This document shows positions 53,916 through 62,732 of a stretch of DNA of 64,000 nt, one piece after another. A model generated the notes under the pieces. It was not told the origin of the DNA, did no database searches, and saw nothing but the letters and a program-made list of their open reading frames with translations. A program made the translations under genes and the position numbers. Within the stretch, counting starts at the first letter, position 1. Each line of letters begins with the position of its first letter. Origin of the DNA: Janthinobacterium rivuli (GTDB lineage Bacteria > Pseudomonadota > Gammaproteobacteria > Burkholderiales > Burkholderiaceae_D); contig NZ_CP121464.1 of NCBI RefSeq assembly GCF_029690045.1, positions 1,178,001 through 1,242,000 of the forward strand, in the 5' to 3' direction.

Positions 53916-54649
53916 GCCTGTTCTCCTGCTTCATCATCGGCGCCAGGCGCAAAATCGGGATCGGGCGGGGCGAAGACGGGTGCTTGCGTGGCCTTGTCGA
54001 TGGCCACCAGCTGGCCGTTTTTCAGGTGGATCACGCGGGCGGCCGCGTCGAGCATCTGTTCGTCATGGCTGGAAATGAGGCAGGTCACGCCCACGGAGTG
54101 GAATGCTTTCAGGGCGTCGAGCACCTTGTTGGCGCTGGCGCGGTCCAGGTTGGCCGTCGGTTCGTCGGCCAGGATGATCTGTGGCCGGTTGACGATGGCG
54201 CGCGCGATCGACACGCGCTGCTGCTCGCCGCCAGACAGCGACAGGGGACGCGCCATGGCGCGGTCCAGCAATCCCACCTTGTCGAGCGCGGCGCGCGCGC
54301 GCTGTTCCGCGGCCACTTTATGCGCGCCGACGACGAGCAGCGGCAGCATGACGTTGGCCAGGATGGAGCGGTCGTTCAATAACTTTTGCTGCTGGAAGAT
54401 CAGGCCCATGTTGCGGCGCAAAAACGGCACGCCGGCCGGCTTGATCTTGGCCATGTCCTGGCCATTGACGATCAGCTTGCCCGACGTGGGGCGTTCCATG
54501 GCGGCGATCATTTTCAGCAAGGTGGACTTGCCGGCGCCGGACGGGCCGGCCAGGAAGACCAGCTCGCCCTTGGCAATACTGAGCGAAATGTCGCTGAGCG
54601 CCACGGCATCGGGGGAGTATTGCTTGGAGACGTGCTGAAATTCAATCAT
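53912..54649 (-). CDS. ftsE: cell division ATP-binding protein FtsE
   Basis: ABC-type ATPase of 245 residues: Walker A GPSGAGKSTLLK, signature LSGGEQQR, Walker B IILADEPTANLD and H-loop LISSHDEQML. It lacks its own transmembrane part and works with FtsX to control septal peptidoglycan hydrolysis. The C-terminal tail (about 20 residues) is acidic and longer than in E. coli. Eight bases after ftsY. Confidence 0.96.
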   Translation of the reverse strand: MIEFQHVSKQYSPDAVALSDISLSIAKGELVFLAGPSGAGKSTLLKMIAAMERPTSGKLIVNGQDMAKIKPAGVPFLRRNMGLIFQQQKLLNDRSILANVMLPLLVVGAHKVAAEQRARAALDKVGLLDRAMARPLSLSGGEQQRVSIARAIVNRPQIILADEPTANLDRASANKVLDALKAFHSVGVTCLISSHDEQMLDAAARVIHLKNGQLVAIDKATQAPVFAPPDPDFAPGADDEAGEQA

Positions 54650-54657
54650 GTATAGGC

Positions 54658-55716
54658 TTATCCGAGCAGCGCTTCGACAAATTCGGCAGCCACGAAAGGC
54701 TGCAAGTCTTCAATTTTCTCACCGATGCCGATGAAATACACGGGCACGGGACGCACGCGGGCAATCGCCGCCAGCACGCCGCCCTTGGCGGTACCGTCCA
54801 GCTTGGTGATCACCAGGCCGCTCAACTGCAGGGCATCGTCAAACGCTTTCACTTGCGTGAGGGCGTTCTGGCCCGTGTTGCCGTCGATGACGAGCAGGGT
54901 TTCATGCGGCGCGCCTTCCATGCCCTTGCCGATCACGCGCTTGATTTTCTTCAATTCTTCCATCAGGTGCAACTGCGTCGGCAAACGGCCCGCTGTGTCG
55001 ACCATCACCACGTCGATGCCGCGCGCCTTCGCCGATTGCACGGAATCGTAGGCCACGGCGGCCGGGTCGCCCGATTCCTGCGAAATCACGGTGACGTTGT
55101 TGCGCTCGCCCCAGACCATCAGTTGTTCGCGCGCGGCGGCGCGGAAGGTGTCGCCCGCAGCCAGCAGCACGGACTGGTTGTTCGACTGCATGTGCTTGGC
55201 CAGCTTGCCGATGGTGGTGGTCTTGCCAGCGCCATTCACGCCGGAAATCATCATCACCAGCGGCTTGTGGCGGCCCAGCTCGAAGCGCTTTTCCAGCGGC
55301 GAGAGCAGGTCGATCAGCAATACTTTCAGGGCGGCCTTGACGGCGGCCGCGTCGAGCAGCTTGTCTTCCTTGACCTTCTTCTTCAATTCCGTGAGCAGGA
55401 ATTCCGTGGCGTCGATGCCCGCGTCGGACATCAGCAAGGCCGCTTCCAGCTCTTCGTACAGGGCGTCGTCGATCTTCGCGCCGACGAACAGCACGGACAA
55501 GGTGTTCGAGGTTTTCGACAGGCCCGCCTTCAGGCGCGTCATCCACGATTTTTTCTCGGGTTCGGCGGCCACGATCACGGGCACGAGCTCGGCCGGCGCG
55601 CCGCTCAGGGGCGCAGCGGCAGGCTGCGGTGCAGGCGGCGTGGCGGCGGGAAGGACGAGGGGCTCGGCTGGCGCAGCCTCGGGAGCGATGGGTTTTTTCT
55701 TGAAGAAACTAAACAT
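54658..55716 (-). CDS. ftsY: signal recognition particle receptor FtsY
   Basis: SRP receptor GTPase of 352 residues. The acidic, Pro/Ala-rich N-terminal A region (about 1-50) is short. The NG domain has VNGAGKTTTIGKLA (G1), DTAGRLPTQ (G3), VITKLDGTAKGG (G4) and the last-helix GEKIEDLQPF. It targets nascent inner-membrane proteins to the translocon. First gene of ftsY-ftsE-ftsX. The 164 bases on its 5' side hold no gene. Confidence 0.97.
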   Translation of the reverse strand: MFSFFKKKPIAPEAAPAEPLVLPAATPPAPQPAAAPLSGAPAELVPVIVAAEPEKKSWMTRLKAGLSKTSNTLSVLFVGAKIDDALYEELEAALLMSDAGIDATEFLLTELKKKVKEDKLLDAAAVKAALKVLLIDLLSPLEKRFELGRHKPLVMMISGVNGAGKTTTIGKLAKHMQSNNQSVLLAAGDTFRAAAREQLMVWGERNNVTVISQESGDPAAVAYDSVQSAKARGIDVVMVDTAGRLPTQLHLMEELKKIKRVIGKGMEGAPHETLLVIDGNTGQNALTQVKAFDDALQLSGLVITKLDGTAKGGVLAAIARVRPVPVYFIGIGEKIEDLQPFVAAEFVEALLG

Positions 55717-55880
55717 GGATGTGTGGTGGCGGGTGCTGACCTAAGGCCCGGCGGCGCCGGACACTGTGTTACGGGCTATTCTACCAGAGCGCGCCCGGCC
55801 CTTCATGCTTTACTGTTCGATTGGCAACATTGCGCGGCTATCCACGGAGATCGCCGCAGTTGCCGCGCTTTCCAGTGGGA

Positions 55881-56861
55881 TCAATGGGTTTGCAGGGCCA
55901 GCGCCTGATGGCGGCGGCGCCAGTCGGCGATGCTTTCGTCGACTTGCCGCAAGTCCAGCACATGCAAAAACGGCGGCGGCTGGCGGTACAACACGGGACT
56001 GCGTCCGCCGGCCCACAATTCCATGCTTGGAGGCAAGCTTGCATGCAGTTGCTGCAGGCTATCGCGCGTCTGCCGTTGCTTGCTGGCGCTGGAAAACGAT
56101 AGCGCGACGATGTCGGCCCGCTGCGCGCGGGCGGCCGCGACGATGTCCGTCAGCGGCGTTTCCACCCCCAGCGACATGCAATGGGCGCCGGCCGCCGCGC
56201 ACAGCGCCTCGGCCATCAGCAGCCCCAGGCCATGGCGCTCCTGCGGCAAGGTGCTGAGGACGATGCGCGGCGTGCGCGTGGACGGGCTGCTTGCTTGCGG
56301 CAGGGAAAAAATGGCGTGGCGCATCACCGTCTGCAGGGTTTCGCTATACAGATGCTCTTCATACACGGCCAGCTCACCGCAAGCCCACGCTTCGCCCACC
56401 ATGCCGGTAAGCGGCGCGATGACGTCGATGGTGAACGCTTTCAGGCCCAGCACGGCCAGCGCCTGGCGCAGGGCGCCGCCCAGTTCCTCCATCTGGTGGC
56501 TGCGGCACAGGGACAGATAGTGTTCGAGCTGGGGCGCCGGCGTCGACGGCGCCGCGCTGCCGGCGCTGGCCAGCTGCTGCAGTTGCGCGGTGCTGTGCTG
56601 CATGATTTTTCCCGGACGAAATCCGAGGTCCAGCAGGCGTTTGACCATGCGCAACTTTTGTACCTGCTCGGCCGGGTAGCTGCGCTCGCCAAAGGCGTCG
56701 CGCCGTGGCTGGGGAAAGTCGTAGCGGCGCTCCCACACGCGCAAGGTTTCCTTGGCCAGCCCGGTGTCGCGTTCGACATCGCTGATGCTGAAGGCGGAAG
56801 TAGGTTGCAGGTCAGTATCCATACCAGGGTGGCTTTGCTCGCTTGCGGAAGAACGTGGCAT
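55881..56861 (-). CDS. CarH/LitR-like B12-dependent photoreceptor repressor
   Basis: MerR-family regulator of 326 residues. The helix-turn-helix is at the N-terminus (FSISDVERDTGLAKETLRVW, WERRYDFPQPRRD). A helical-bundle domain has the CarH motif Trp159-x9-Glu169-His170, and a cobalamin-binding Rossmann domain carries Glu208-x-His210-xx-Gly213 (the ExHxxG axial-histidine motif). Both are intact, so it should bind adenosylcobalamin and lose DNA binding in light, as CarH does. The ATG at 56861 follows GGAAGG. Divergent from the eight-gene operon, which it likely represses. Confidence 0.88.
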   Translation of the reverse strand: MPRSSASEQSHPGMDTDLQPTSAFSISDVERDTGLAKETLRVWERRYDFPQPRRDAFGERSYPAEQVQKLRMVKRLLDLGFRPGKIMQHSTAQLQQLASAGSAAPSTPAPQLEHYLSLCRSHQMEELGGALRQALAVLGLKAFTIDVIAPLTGMVGEAWACGELAVYEEHLYSETLQTVMRHAIFSLPQASSPSTRTPRIVLSTLPQERHGLGLLMAEALCAAAGAHCMSLGVETPLTDIVAAARAQRADIVALSFSSASKQRQTRDSLQQLHASLPPSMELWAGGRSPVLYRQPPPFLHVLDLRQVDESIADWRRRHQALALQTH

Positions 56862-56952
56862 GCATTTTACGCCTTCCGCCGCCCCGTACCAAATAGCTGA
56901 ATCCGATTAGAAATTGCCGACGTATAAGTTTCTGAACGGCTCAGGACGCTCA

Positions 56953-56981
56953 TTGACATAAATCAATATTTCATCGATTAT
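56953..56981 (+). promoter_or_regulatory. promoter of the photo-oxidative operon
   Basis: Perfect TTGACA (56953-56958), a 17-base spacer and GATTAT (56976-56981), 46 bases upstream of the first ATG. The best sigma-70 match in the divergent region. Confidence 0.6.
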
Positions 56982-56993
56982 CCATGAGTCTTA

Positions 56994-57008
56994 TTTGTCC
57001 AGGACAAA
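56994..57008. promoter_or_regulatory. candidate repressor operator TTTGTCC-A-GGACAAA
   Basis: Perfect 7-base inverted repeat with one central base, just downstream of the predicted transcription start and 18 bases before the oxidoreductase ATG. This is a good place for a MerR-type repressor to stop transcription. Assignment to the CarH-like protein is inference. Confidence 0.55.
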
Positions 57009-57026
57009 CTTAACACAGGTGCACTC

Positions 57027-58340
57027 ATGAAAATTGCCGTCGTCGGAGCAGGAATCGCAGGATTGTCGTGTGCCTATCGGCTGGCGCAAGCGGGCCAGGA
57101 CGTCACCTTGTACGAGGCGGGCGATTATTTTGGCGGCCACAGCCATACGGTCGATGTCACGCTCGATGGCGTCACGCATGGCGTGGACACGGGTTTTCTC
57201 GTATTCAATCACGCCACGTATCCGAACCTGGTGCAACTGTTTGACGAGCTCGGCGTCGAGGCGGCCGACAGCGACATGTCGTTTTCCGTCAAAATGCCGC
57301 TGGGCACCGCGTCCGATGCCCGCGTGCTGGAATGGGCGGGCGCCAACCTGGATACCGTGTTTGCCCAGCGCAGCAATCTGCTGCGCCCCGCCTTCCTGCG
57401 CATGCTGCGCGATATTCTGCGCTTCAACCGCCAGGCCAGCGCCCTGGCGACGGCCAGCGTGCCGGCGCCGGCCATGCCGCTGGGCGAGTTTCTCGACTTG
57501 CACGGCTATGGCGAGGAATTTCGCCACTGGTATCTGCTGCCGATGGCCGCCAGCATCTGGTCGTGCCCGGCGCGCCAGATGCTGGCCTTTCCCTTGGCCA
57601 CCTTCATCCGTTTCTGCCACAACCATGGCTTGCTGCAAGTGAGCGACCGGCCGCAATGGCGCACGGTGCGCGGCGGCTCGCGCGAGTATGTGAAAAAATT
57701 GTTGGAAGGCATCCCGCAGCAGCGCCTGGCTTGCCCCGTGCTGGCCGTGCGCCGCCAGCCGCACGGCGGCGCGCGCATGGTCGAGCTGCACACGGCCGCC
57801 GGCGTCGAGCATGTCGATCACGTCGTGCTCGCCTGCCACAGCGACCAGGCGCTGGCCCTGCTGGGCGATATCCGCGACGACGAGCGCGCCGTGCTCGAAG
57901 CCGTGCGCTACCAGCCGAATCGCGCTGTGCTGCATACGGATGCGTCCTGCCTGCCGCAGCGCCGCAAGGCTTGGTCGGCCTGGAACTACCAGGGACGGCC
58001 GGCGGTAGCGGAAGGCGAGGCGCCGCAAGTGTGCGTGCATTATTTGCTGAACCAGCTGCAACCATTGCCGTTCAGCACGCCGGTCATCGTTTCGCTCAAT
58101 CCGCTCGACGAACCGGACCCGGCGTCCATCCTCGACGAGTTTTCGTATGCCCACCCCGTGTTCGATGGCGCGGCCATTGCCGCCCAGGCGCGCCTGGCCG
58201 GTTTCCAGGGCGCGCAGCACACGTGGTTCGCGGGCGCGTGGACGGGCTATGGTTTCCATGAAGACGGCTTGAAGTCGGGCCTGGCCGTGGCGCAAGTACT
58301 CAATGGCATGGCGGCGGCGGAGCTTGGCCATGCCGCGTGA
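57027..58340 (+). CDS. FAD-dependent amine-oxidase-type oxidoreductase
   Basis: Flavoprotein of 437 residues. The dinucleotide fold is at the N-terminus (VVGAGIAGLSCAYRLAQAG, then TLYEAG), followed by the HTVDVTLDGVTHGVDTGFLV segment and a C-terminal FAD motif near AGAWTGYGFHEDGL. It resembles the NAD(P)/FAD-dependent oxidoreductases that precede DUF1365 and Cfa-like genes in light-stress operons of proteobacteria. Substrate unknown; a fatty acyl chain of membrane lipids is the likely target by context. The ribosome site is weak. Confidence 0.88.
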   Translation: MKIAVVGAGIAGLSCAYRLAQAGQDVTLYEAGDYFGGHSHTVDVTLDGVTHGVDTGFLVFNHATYPNLVQLFDELGVEAADSDMSFSVKMPLGTASDARVLEWAGANLDTVFAQRSNLLRPAFLRMLRDILRFNRQASALATASVPAPAMPLGEFLDLHGYGEEFRHWYLLPMAASIWSCPARQMLAFPLATFIRFCHNHGLLQVSDRPQWRTVRGGSREYVKKLLEGIPQQRLACPVLAVRRQPHGGARMVELHTAAGVEHVDHVVLACHSDQALALLGDIRDDERAVLEAVRYQPNRAVLHTDASCLPQRRKAWSAWNYQGRPAVAEGEAPQVCVHYLLNQLQPLPFSTPVIVSLNPLDEPDPASILDEFSYAHPVFDGAAIAAQARLAGFQGAQHTWFAGAWTGYGFHEDGLKSGLAVAQVLNGMAAAELGHAA

Positions 58341-59127
58341 TCCCACGCAGCCGTCGCAGCCGCAGCCCCAGCTGTGCCTGGGACTGGTGCGCCATGCGCG
58401 CTTGCGTCCGCGCGCGCATGCTTTTAGTTATGGCATGTTTTATCTGCGCCTGCCCTTGCGCAGCCTGGGCGCGCACGATTTTTCCGCCAGGTTGATTTCG
58501 CGCAACGGCGCCAATGTGCTGTCCTTCCGCGACAGCGACCACGGCGATGGCACGACGCCGCTGCTGGACTGGATCGATGGTTTGCTGCGCCAGCATGGCG
58601 TGTCGGACGCGGACGGCGAAATCTGGCTGCAAACCATGCCGCGCATGTTCGGCTATGTCTTCAATCCCGTCAGTTTCTGGTTTTGCCACCGCCCGGATGG
58701 CGCGCTGCGCGCCGTGGTCTGCGATGTGCGCAATACCTTCGGCGAGCGCCATCTGTACCTGCTCGAACAGGGCGGCGCCATTGCCTATGGCAGCGAACTG
58801 GTCGCCAAGAAAATTTTCCACGTGTCGCCGTTTTGCAAGGTGGAAGGTAGGTACCGCTTCCGTTTCCTGCGCAATAACGAACAGGACGGCGAACGCCACC
58901 TGGCCAGAGTGGACTACGACGACCTCGATGGCCCGCTGCTGCAGACGAGCTTGTCCGGCACGGCGCAGCCGCTGCGCGATGGCGCCATCGCCTGGGCCTT
59001 GCTGCGCTACCCCCTGATGACGTTTGGCGTGATGGCGCGCATTCACTGGCAAGCCTTGCGCCTGTGGCTGCGCCGCGTGCCGTTTTTCAGCAAACCCCTT
59101 CCCCCACAAGAAAAGGTGTCCCGATGA
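58330..59127 (+). CDS. DUF1365 protein
   Basis: Protein of 265 residues with the DUF1365 core: HARLRPRAHAFSYGMFYL, MPRMFGYVFNPVSFWFCH, NTFGERHLYLL and HVSPFCKVEGRYRF. The family is found with a flavin oxidoreductase and a Cfa-type methyltransferase, and a link to furan or branched fatty acid formation has been reported for related clusters. I placed the start at ATG 58330 (GGAG upstream), overlapping the oxidoreductase gene by 11 bases. Confidence 0.9.
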   Translation: MPRDPTQPSQPQPQLCLGLVRHARLRPRAHAFSYGMFYLRLPLRSLGAHDFSARLISRNGANVLSFRDSDHGDGTTPLLDWIDGLLRQHGVSDADGEIWLQTMPRMFGYVFNPVSFWFCHRPDGALRAVVCDVRNTFGERHLYLLEQGGAIAYGSELVAKKIFHVSPFCKVEGRYRFRFLRNNEQDGERHLARVDYDDLDGPLLQTSLSGTAQPLRDGAIAWALLRYPLMTFGVMARIHWQALRLWLRRVPFFSKPLPPQEKVSR

Positions 59128-60359
59128 GCTCCGATTCCCTGCCGACCGGCCTGCAGGCGCGCACCTGCGTCCGTCCCGACCACACGCACCTGGACGTGCC
59201 CGCTTCCGGACGGGTGATCTTGCGCTTGCTGGAAAAATTGCAGCATGGCGCCCTGCGCCTGCGCACGCCGGACGGCAGCATCTTGCTGTACGGCGATGGC
59301 AGCCACCCCGTCACCCTGGACTTGCACAACTGGCGCCTGTGTGCGGCAGTGCTGCGTTCGGGCGACATTGGCTTTGCGGAAACGTTTATCGCCGGCGACT
59401 GGCGCACGGACAATTTGCCGGGCTTGATCGAGCTGATGATACGCAACCGCGCGCACATCGAATCGCTGATCTACGGTAACTGGTGGGGTAACCTGGTCTA
59501 CAAGGTCCGGCATTTGCTCAATCGCAATTCGCGCGCCGGCAGCAAGAAGAATATCCACGCCCATTACGACATCGGCAACGCCTTTTATCAGCTGTGGCTG
59601 GATCCGTCGATGACGTATTCGAGCGCGCTGTTCACCGAAGGCGCCAGCCTGGAGCAGGCGCAAGGTGCGAAATACCGGCGCATCGCCGATCAGCTGCAGC
59701 TGCAGCCAGGCGCCAGGGTGCTGGAAATCGGCTGCGGCTGGGGCGGCTTTGCGGAAACGGCGGCGCGCGACTATGGCGCGCACGTGACGGGACTGACCTT
59801 GTCGACCGAACAGCTCGCCTATGCGCGCCAGCGCCTGCAGGACGCGGGGCTGGCAGGGCAGGCCGATCTGCAGCTGTGCGATTACCGCGACAGCGCCGGC
59901 CAGTACGACGCCATCGCCTCAATCGAAATGTTCGAAGCCGTGGGGCAAAGTTACTGGCCCGGCTATTTCGAATGCGTGGCGCGCAACCTGAAGCGGGGCG
60001 GACGCGCCTGCATCCAGACCATCGTCATCGCCGATGACTTGTTCGAGCGCTACAGCAAGAGCACGGATTTCATTCAACAGTATATTTTTCCGGGTGGCAT
60101 GCTGCCGTCGCCGGCCGAGTTTCGCCGCGCCGCCGAGGCGCAGGGCTTGCGCGTGGCAGACGCCTTCAGCTTTGGTCTCGATTACGCGGAAACCTTGCGC
60201 CAGTGGCGCGCCAGCTTCCTGGCCCAGCGCACGGCGCTGGAAAAGCAGGGTTTCGATGGCCGTTTCCTGCTGACCTGGGAGTTTTACCTCGCGTATTGCG
60301 AGGCCGCCTTCCAGGCGCACAACACGGATGTGATGCAATTTACCCTGATCAAGGACTGA
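59124..60359 (+). CDS. cyclopropane-fatty-acid synthase-like methyltransferase
   Basis: SAM-dependent methyltransferase of the CFA synthase family, 411 residues. It has HYDIGNAFYQLWLDPSMTYS, the SAM motif LEIGCGWGGFAETAA, SIEMFEAVGQSYW and FIQQYIFPGGMLPS. It methylates double bonds in membrane phospholipid chains. In operons with DUF1365 and a flavin enzyme it may make methylated or furan fatty acids rather than cyclopropane rings. The ATG overlaps the DUF1365 stop (ATGA). Confidence 0.92.
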   Translation: MSSDSLPTGLQARTCVRPDHTHLDVPASGRVILRLLEKLQHGALRLRTPDGSILLYGDGSHPVTLDLHNWRLCAAVLRSGDIGFAETFIAGDWRTDNLPGLIELMIRNRAHIESLIYGNWWGNLVYKVRHLLNRNSRAGSKKNIHAHYDIGNAFYQLWLDPSMTYSSALFTEGASLEQAQGAKYRRIADQLQLQPGARVLEIGCGWGGFAETAARDYGAHVTGLTLSTEQLAYARQRLQDAGLAGQADLQLCDYRDSAGQYDAIASIEMFEAVGQSYWPGYFECVARNLKRGGRACIQTIVIADDLFERYSKSTDFIQQYIFPGGMLPSPAEFRRAAEAQGLRVADAFSFGLDYAETLRQWRASFLAQRTALEKQGFDGRFLLTWEFYLAYCEAAFQAHNTDVMQFTLIKD

Positions 60360-60361
60360 CC

Positions 60362-60910
60362 ATGCGCCGCCTGCTTGCCACTGTCGTCCTGTCCTTGACC
60401 ATGCTGGGCGCCGCGGCCGCGCCGCCAGCCTTTATCGCTGCCGACGTGCCCGAGGCCCGCCTGGCGGGCGAGGGTGAATACACGTGGTTCGGCATGCGTA
60501 TTTATCGCGCGCAACTGTGGGTGGGCGCGCAGGGCTACCAGGGCGCGGCGTCAGCAACGGCGCCGTTTGTGCTGGAACTGCGCTACGCGCGCGCGCTCGA
60601 CGGCAAGAAGATCGCCGAAGCCAGTTATGAACAGATGCAGAAAATCGGCGCCGGCACGCCCGAGCAGCGCCTGGCCTGGCTGGCCACCATGCAGCGTATC
60701 TTTCCTGACGTTAAGGAAGACCAGCGCATCGCGGGCGTCTACCGGGCCGGCATCGCACCTGGCGTGCGCTTTTATCTCGATGGCAAGGTACTGGCCGACG
60801 TGAGCGACGGCGACTTCGCGCGCGCCTTCTTCGCCATCTGGCTGTCGCCGTCGACCACGGCGCCGAAGCTGCGCGCGGCCTTGCTGCAGAGCGCGGCGCC
60901 GCTGCCATGA
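60362..60910 (+). CDS. chalcone-isomerase-like exported protein
   Basis: Product of 182 residues with a signal peptide (about 1-19, ending near AAAAPP) and a chalcone-isomerase-like domain (YTWFGMRIYRAQLWVGAQGY, FVLELRYARALDGKKIAEAS). Members in such operons are thought to bind fatty acids in the periplasm. Two bases after the Cfa-like gene and overlapping the MFS gene by 4 bases. Confidence 0.85.
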   Translation: MRRLLATVVLSLTMLGAAAAPPAFIAADVPEARLAGEGEYTWFGMRIYRAQLWVGAQGYQGAASATAPFVLELRYARALDGKKIAEASYEQMQKIGAGTPEQRLAWLATMQRIFPDVKEDQRIAGVYRAGIAPGVRFYLDGKVLADVSDGDFARAFFAIWLSPSTTAPKLRAALLQSAAPLP

Positions 60911-62187
60911 GTGCCGGGGGCGGCGCCTTAGGTTTGCCTGCCTTGTTCAGTTATGGCCTGTTCGGCTTGCCGCTGGCCATGCTGGCGCTGCCCATCTATA
61001 TATATGTCGCGCCGTTTTATGCGCAGCGCAGCAGCCTGGACCTGGCGCAGATCGGCGCCGTGCTGCTGGCGGCCCGCATCGCCGCCGCTTTCATCGATCC
61101 GGCCCTCGGTGCCTGGATGGCGCGCGGCGGGCGCAGCTATGCCGTGCTTGTCGCTGCCTCGCTGCCCTTGCTGCTGCTGGGTTTTGGCGCCCTGTTCCAT
61201 CCGCCCGCGATGCAGGAAGCGGCCACGCTGGCCTGGTTCCTGGCCGCCTTGCTGCTTGTCTACGCCGCCTATGGCTTGGCCGGCATCGCCCACCAGAGCT
61301 GGGGCGCGGCCTTGAGCCAGCTGCGCGCGCAGCGGACGCGGGTGACGGCCGTGCGCGAAGGCTGCGGTTTGCTGGGCGTCATCCTGGCGGCTGGGCTCAC
61401 TTCCGTGTTCGGCTATGACGGCTTGTCGCTGGCCTTTGCCGTCTGCCTGCTGGCGGCGGGCGCGCTGTTGCTGGCGCGCGCGCCGCGTCCGGTTTTGCGC
61501 CAAGGTACGCAGGCGTTGCTCGCTGGCGCCTGGCGCCTGCCGTTTCGCCAGCGCGCGTTCCGCTGGCTGTTTGCCGTCCTGCTCGTCAATGGCGTGGCGG
61601 CCGCCATTCCCGCCACCCTGTTCCTGTTCTTTGCCACCGACTATTTGCGCCTGGGCCATTATGCGGGGCCATTTTTGATCGTTTACTTTTGCGCCGCGGC
61701 CGCCTCGATGCCCGTATGGGTGGCCCTGGCGCGCCGTTTTGGCGAGGCGCGCGCCTGGGGCGGCGCCATGCTGCTGGCCGCGACCGTGTTTGTCTGGACG
61801 TATGGCCTGGGCGCGGGCGCGGCCTGGGGTTTTGCCAGCATCTGCCTGCTGTCGGGTCTGGCGCTGGGCGCCGACCTGGCCCTGCCGCCGGCCCTGCTGG
61901 CAGGGTTGATCGGCGCGGCCGGCCATGCCGGGCGGCATGAGGCTGCGTATTTCGGCTGGTGGAACTGGGGCGTGCAGATGAGCCTGGCGCTGGCGGCCGG
62001 CATCGCCTTGCCCCTGCTGGCCTGGCTCGGCTATGTGCCGGGCGGCAGCGGCGGCTTGCCTGCCCTGTCCGCCGCCTACGCCTTGCTGCCCTGCGTCCTG
62101 AAACTGCTGGCCGCGCTGCTGCTGTGGCGCGCGCCCCTGCAACATATATATACACAACCTTCGGAGACCCGCACATGCGCCTCATGA
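60907..62187 (+). CDS. MFS permease of the photo-oxidative operon
   Basis: Membrane protein of 426 residues, 12 helices, resembling the GPH/MFS_2 group. It begins ALGLPALFSYGLFGLPLAML and has the loop DPALGAWMARGGRSY and a later FATDYLRLGHYAGPFLI. The substrate is not known; by context it may be a lipid or lysophospholipid flippase. It overlaps both neighbours, which supports co-regulation. Confidence 0.85.
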   Translation: MSAGGGALGLPALFSYGLFGLPLAMLALPIYIYVAPFYAQRSSLDLAQIGAVLLAARIAAAFIDPALGAWMARGGRSYAVLVAASLPLLLLGFGALFHPPAMQEAATLAWFLAALLLVYAAYGLAGIAHQSWGAALSQLRAQRTRVTAVREGCGLLGVILAAGLTSVFGYDGLSLAFAVCLLAAGALLLARAPRPVLRQGTQALLAGAWRLPFRQRAFRWLFAVLLVNGVAAAIPATLFLFFATDYLRLGHYAGPFLIVYFCAAAASMPVWVALARRFGEARAWGGAMLLAATVFVWTYGLGAGAAWGFASICLLSGLALGADLALPPALLAGLIGAAGHAGRHEAAYFGWWNWGVQMSLALAAGIALPLLAWLGYVPGGSGGLPALSAAYALLPCVLKLLAALLLWRAPLQHIYTQPSETRTCAS

Positions 62188-62732
62188 CATTTTGCAAACG
62201 CGGCGCCCTGGCGGCCTTGCTGCTGGCGCTGGCCGCCTGCTCCACGCCGCCCACGCCAGCCACCTACGCGCAGGAATTGCCGAAACTGGATCTGCAACAG
62301 TATTTCAATGGCACGCTCGATGCCCACGGCATTTTCCAGGACCGCTCCGGCAAGGTGGTCAAGCGCTTCACGGTCGTGATGCGGGCCAGCTGGGCGGGCG
62401 AGACGGGTACCCTGGATGAGGATTTCACGTATTCCGACGGCAGCAAACAACGCCGCGTGTGGACCTTGCGCAAGACGGCGCCCGGGCGCTTCATCGGCAC
62501 CGCGCCCGACGTGATCGGCGAGGCCGTCGGCGAAGTGGCCGGCAATGCGCTGCGCTGGCAATACGTACTGGCCTTGCCCGTCGATGGCACGGTCTATCAC
62601 GTCGACTTCGAGGACTGGATGTTCCTGATGGATGACAAGGTCATGCTCAACCGCGCCGCCATGAGCAAGTTCGGCTTCAGCCTGGGCGCCGTCACCTTAT
62701 CGTTCAGCAAGCGTCCACAGGCGGCCCCATGA
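62175..62732 (+). CDS. DUF3833 lipoprotein
   Basis: Predicted lipoprotein of 185 residues: lipobox LLALAAC (Cys near 22) and the DUF3833 core (LDLQQYFNGTLDAHGIFQDR, VVMRASWAGETGTLDEDF, WTLRKTAPGRFIGTAPDVIG). The function is unknown; the family is typical for clusters of this type. I used the ATG at 62175 after CGGAG, with 13 bases overlapping the MFS gene. Confidence 0.88.
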   Translation: MRLMTFCKRGALAALLLALAACSTPPTPATYAQELPKLDLQQYFNGTLDAHGIFQDRSGKVVKRFTVVMRASWAGETGTLDEDFTYSDGSKQRRVWTLRKTAPGRFIGTAPDVIGEAVGEVAGNALRWQYVLALPVDGTVYHVDFEDWMFLMDDKVMLNRAAMSKFGFSLGAVTLSFSKRPQAAP

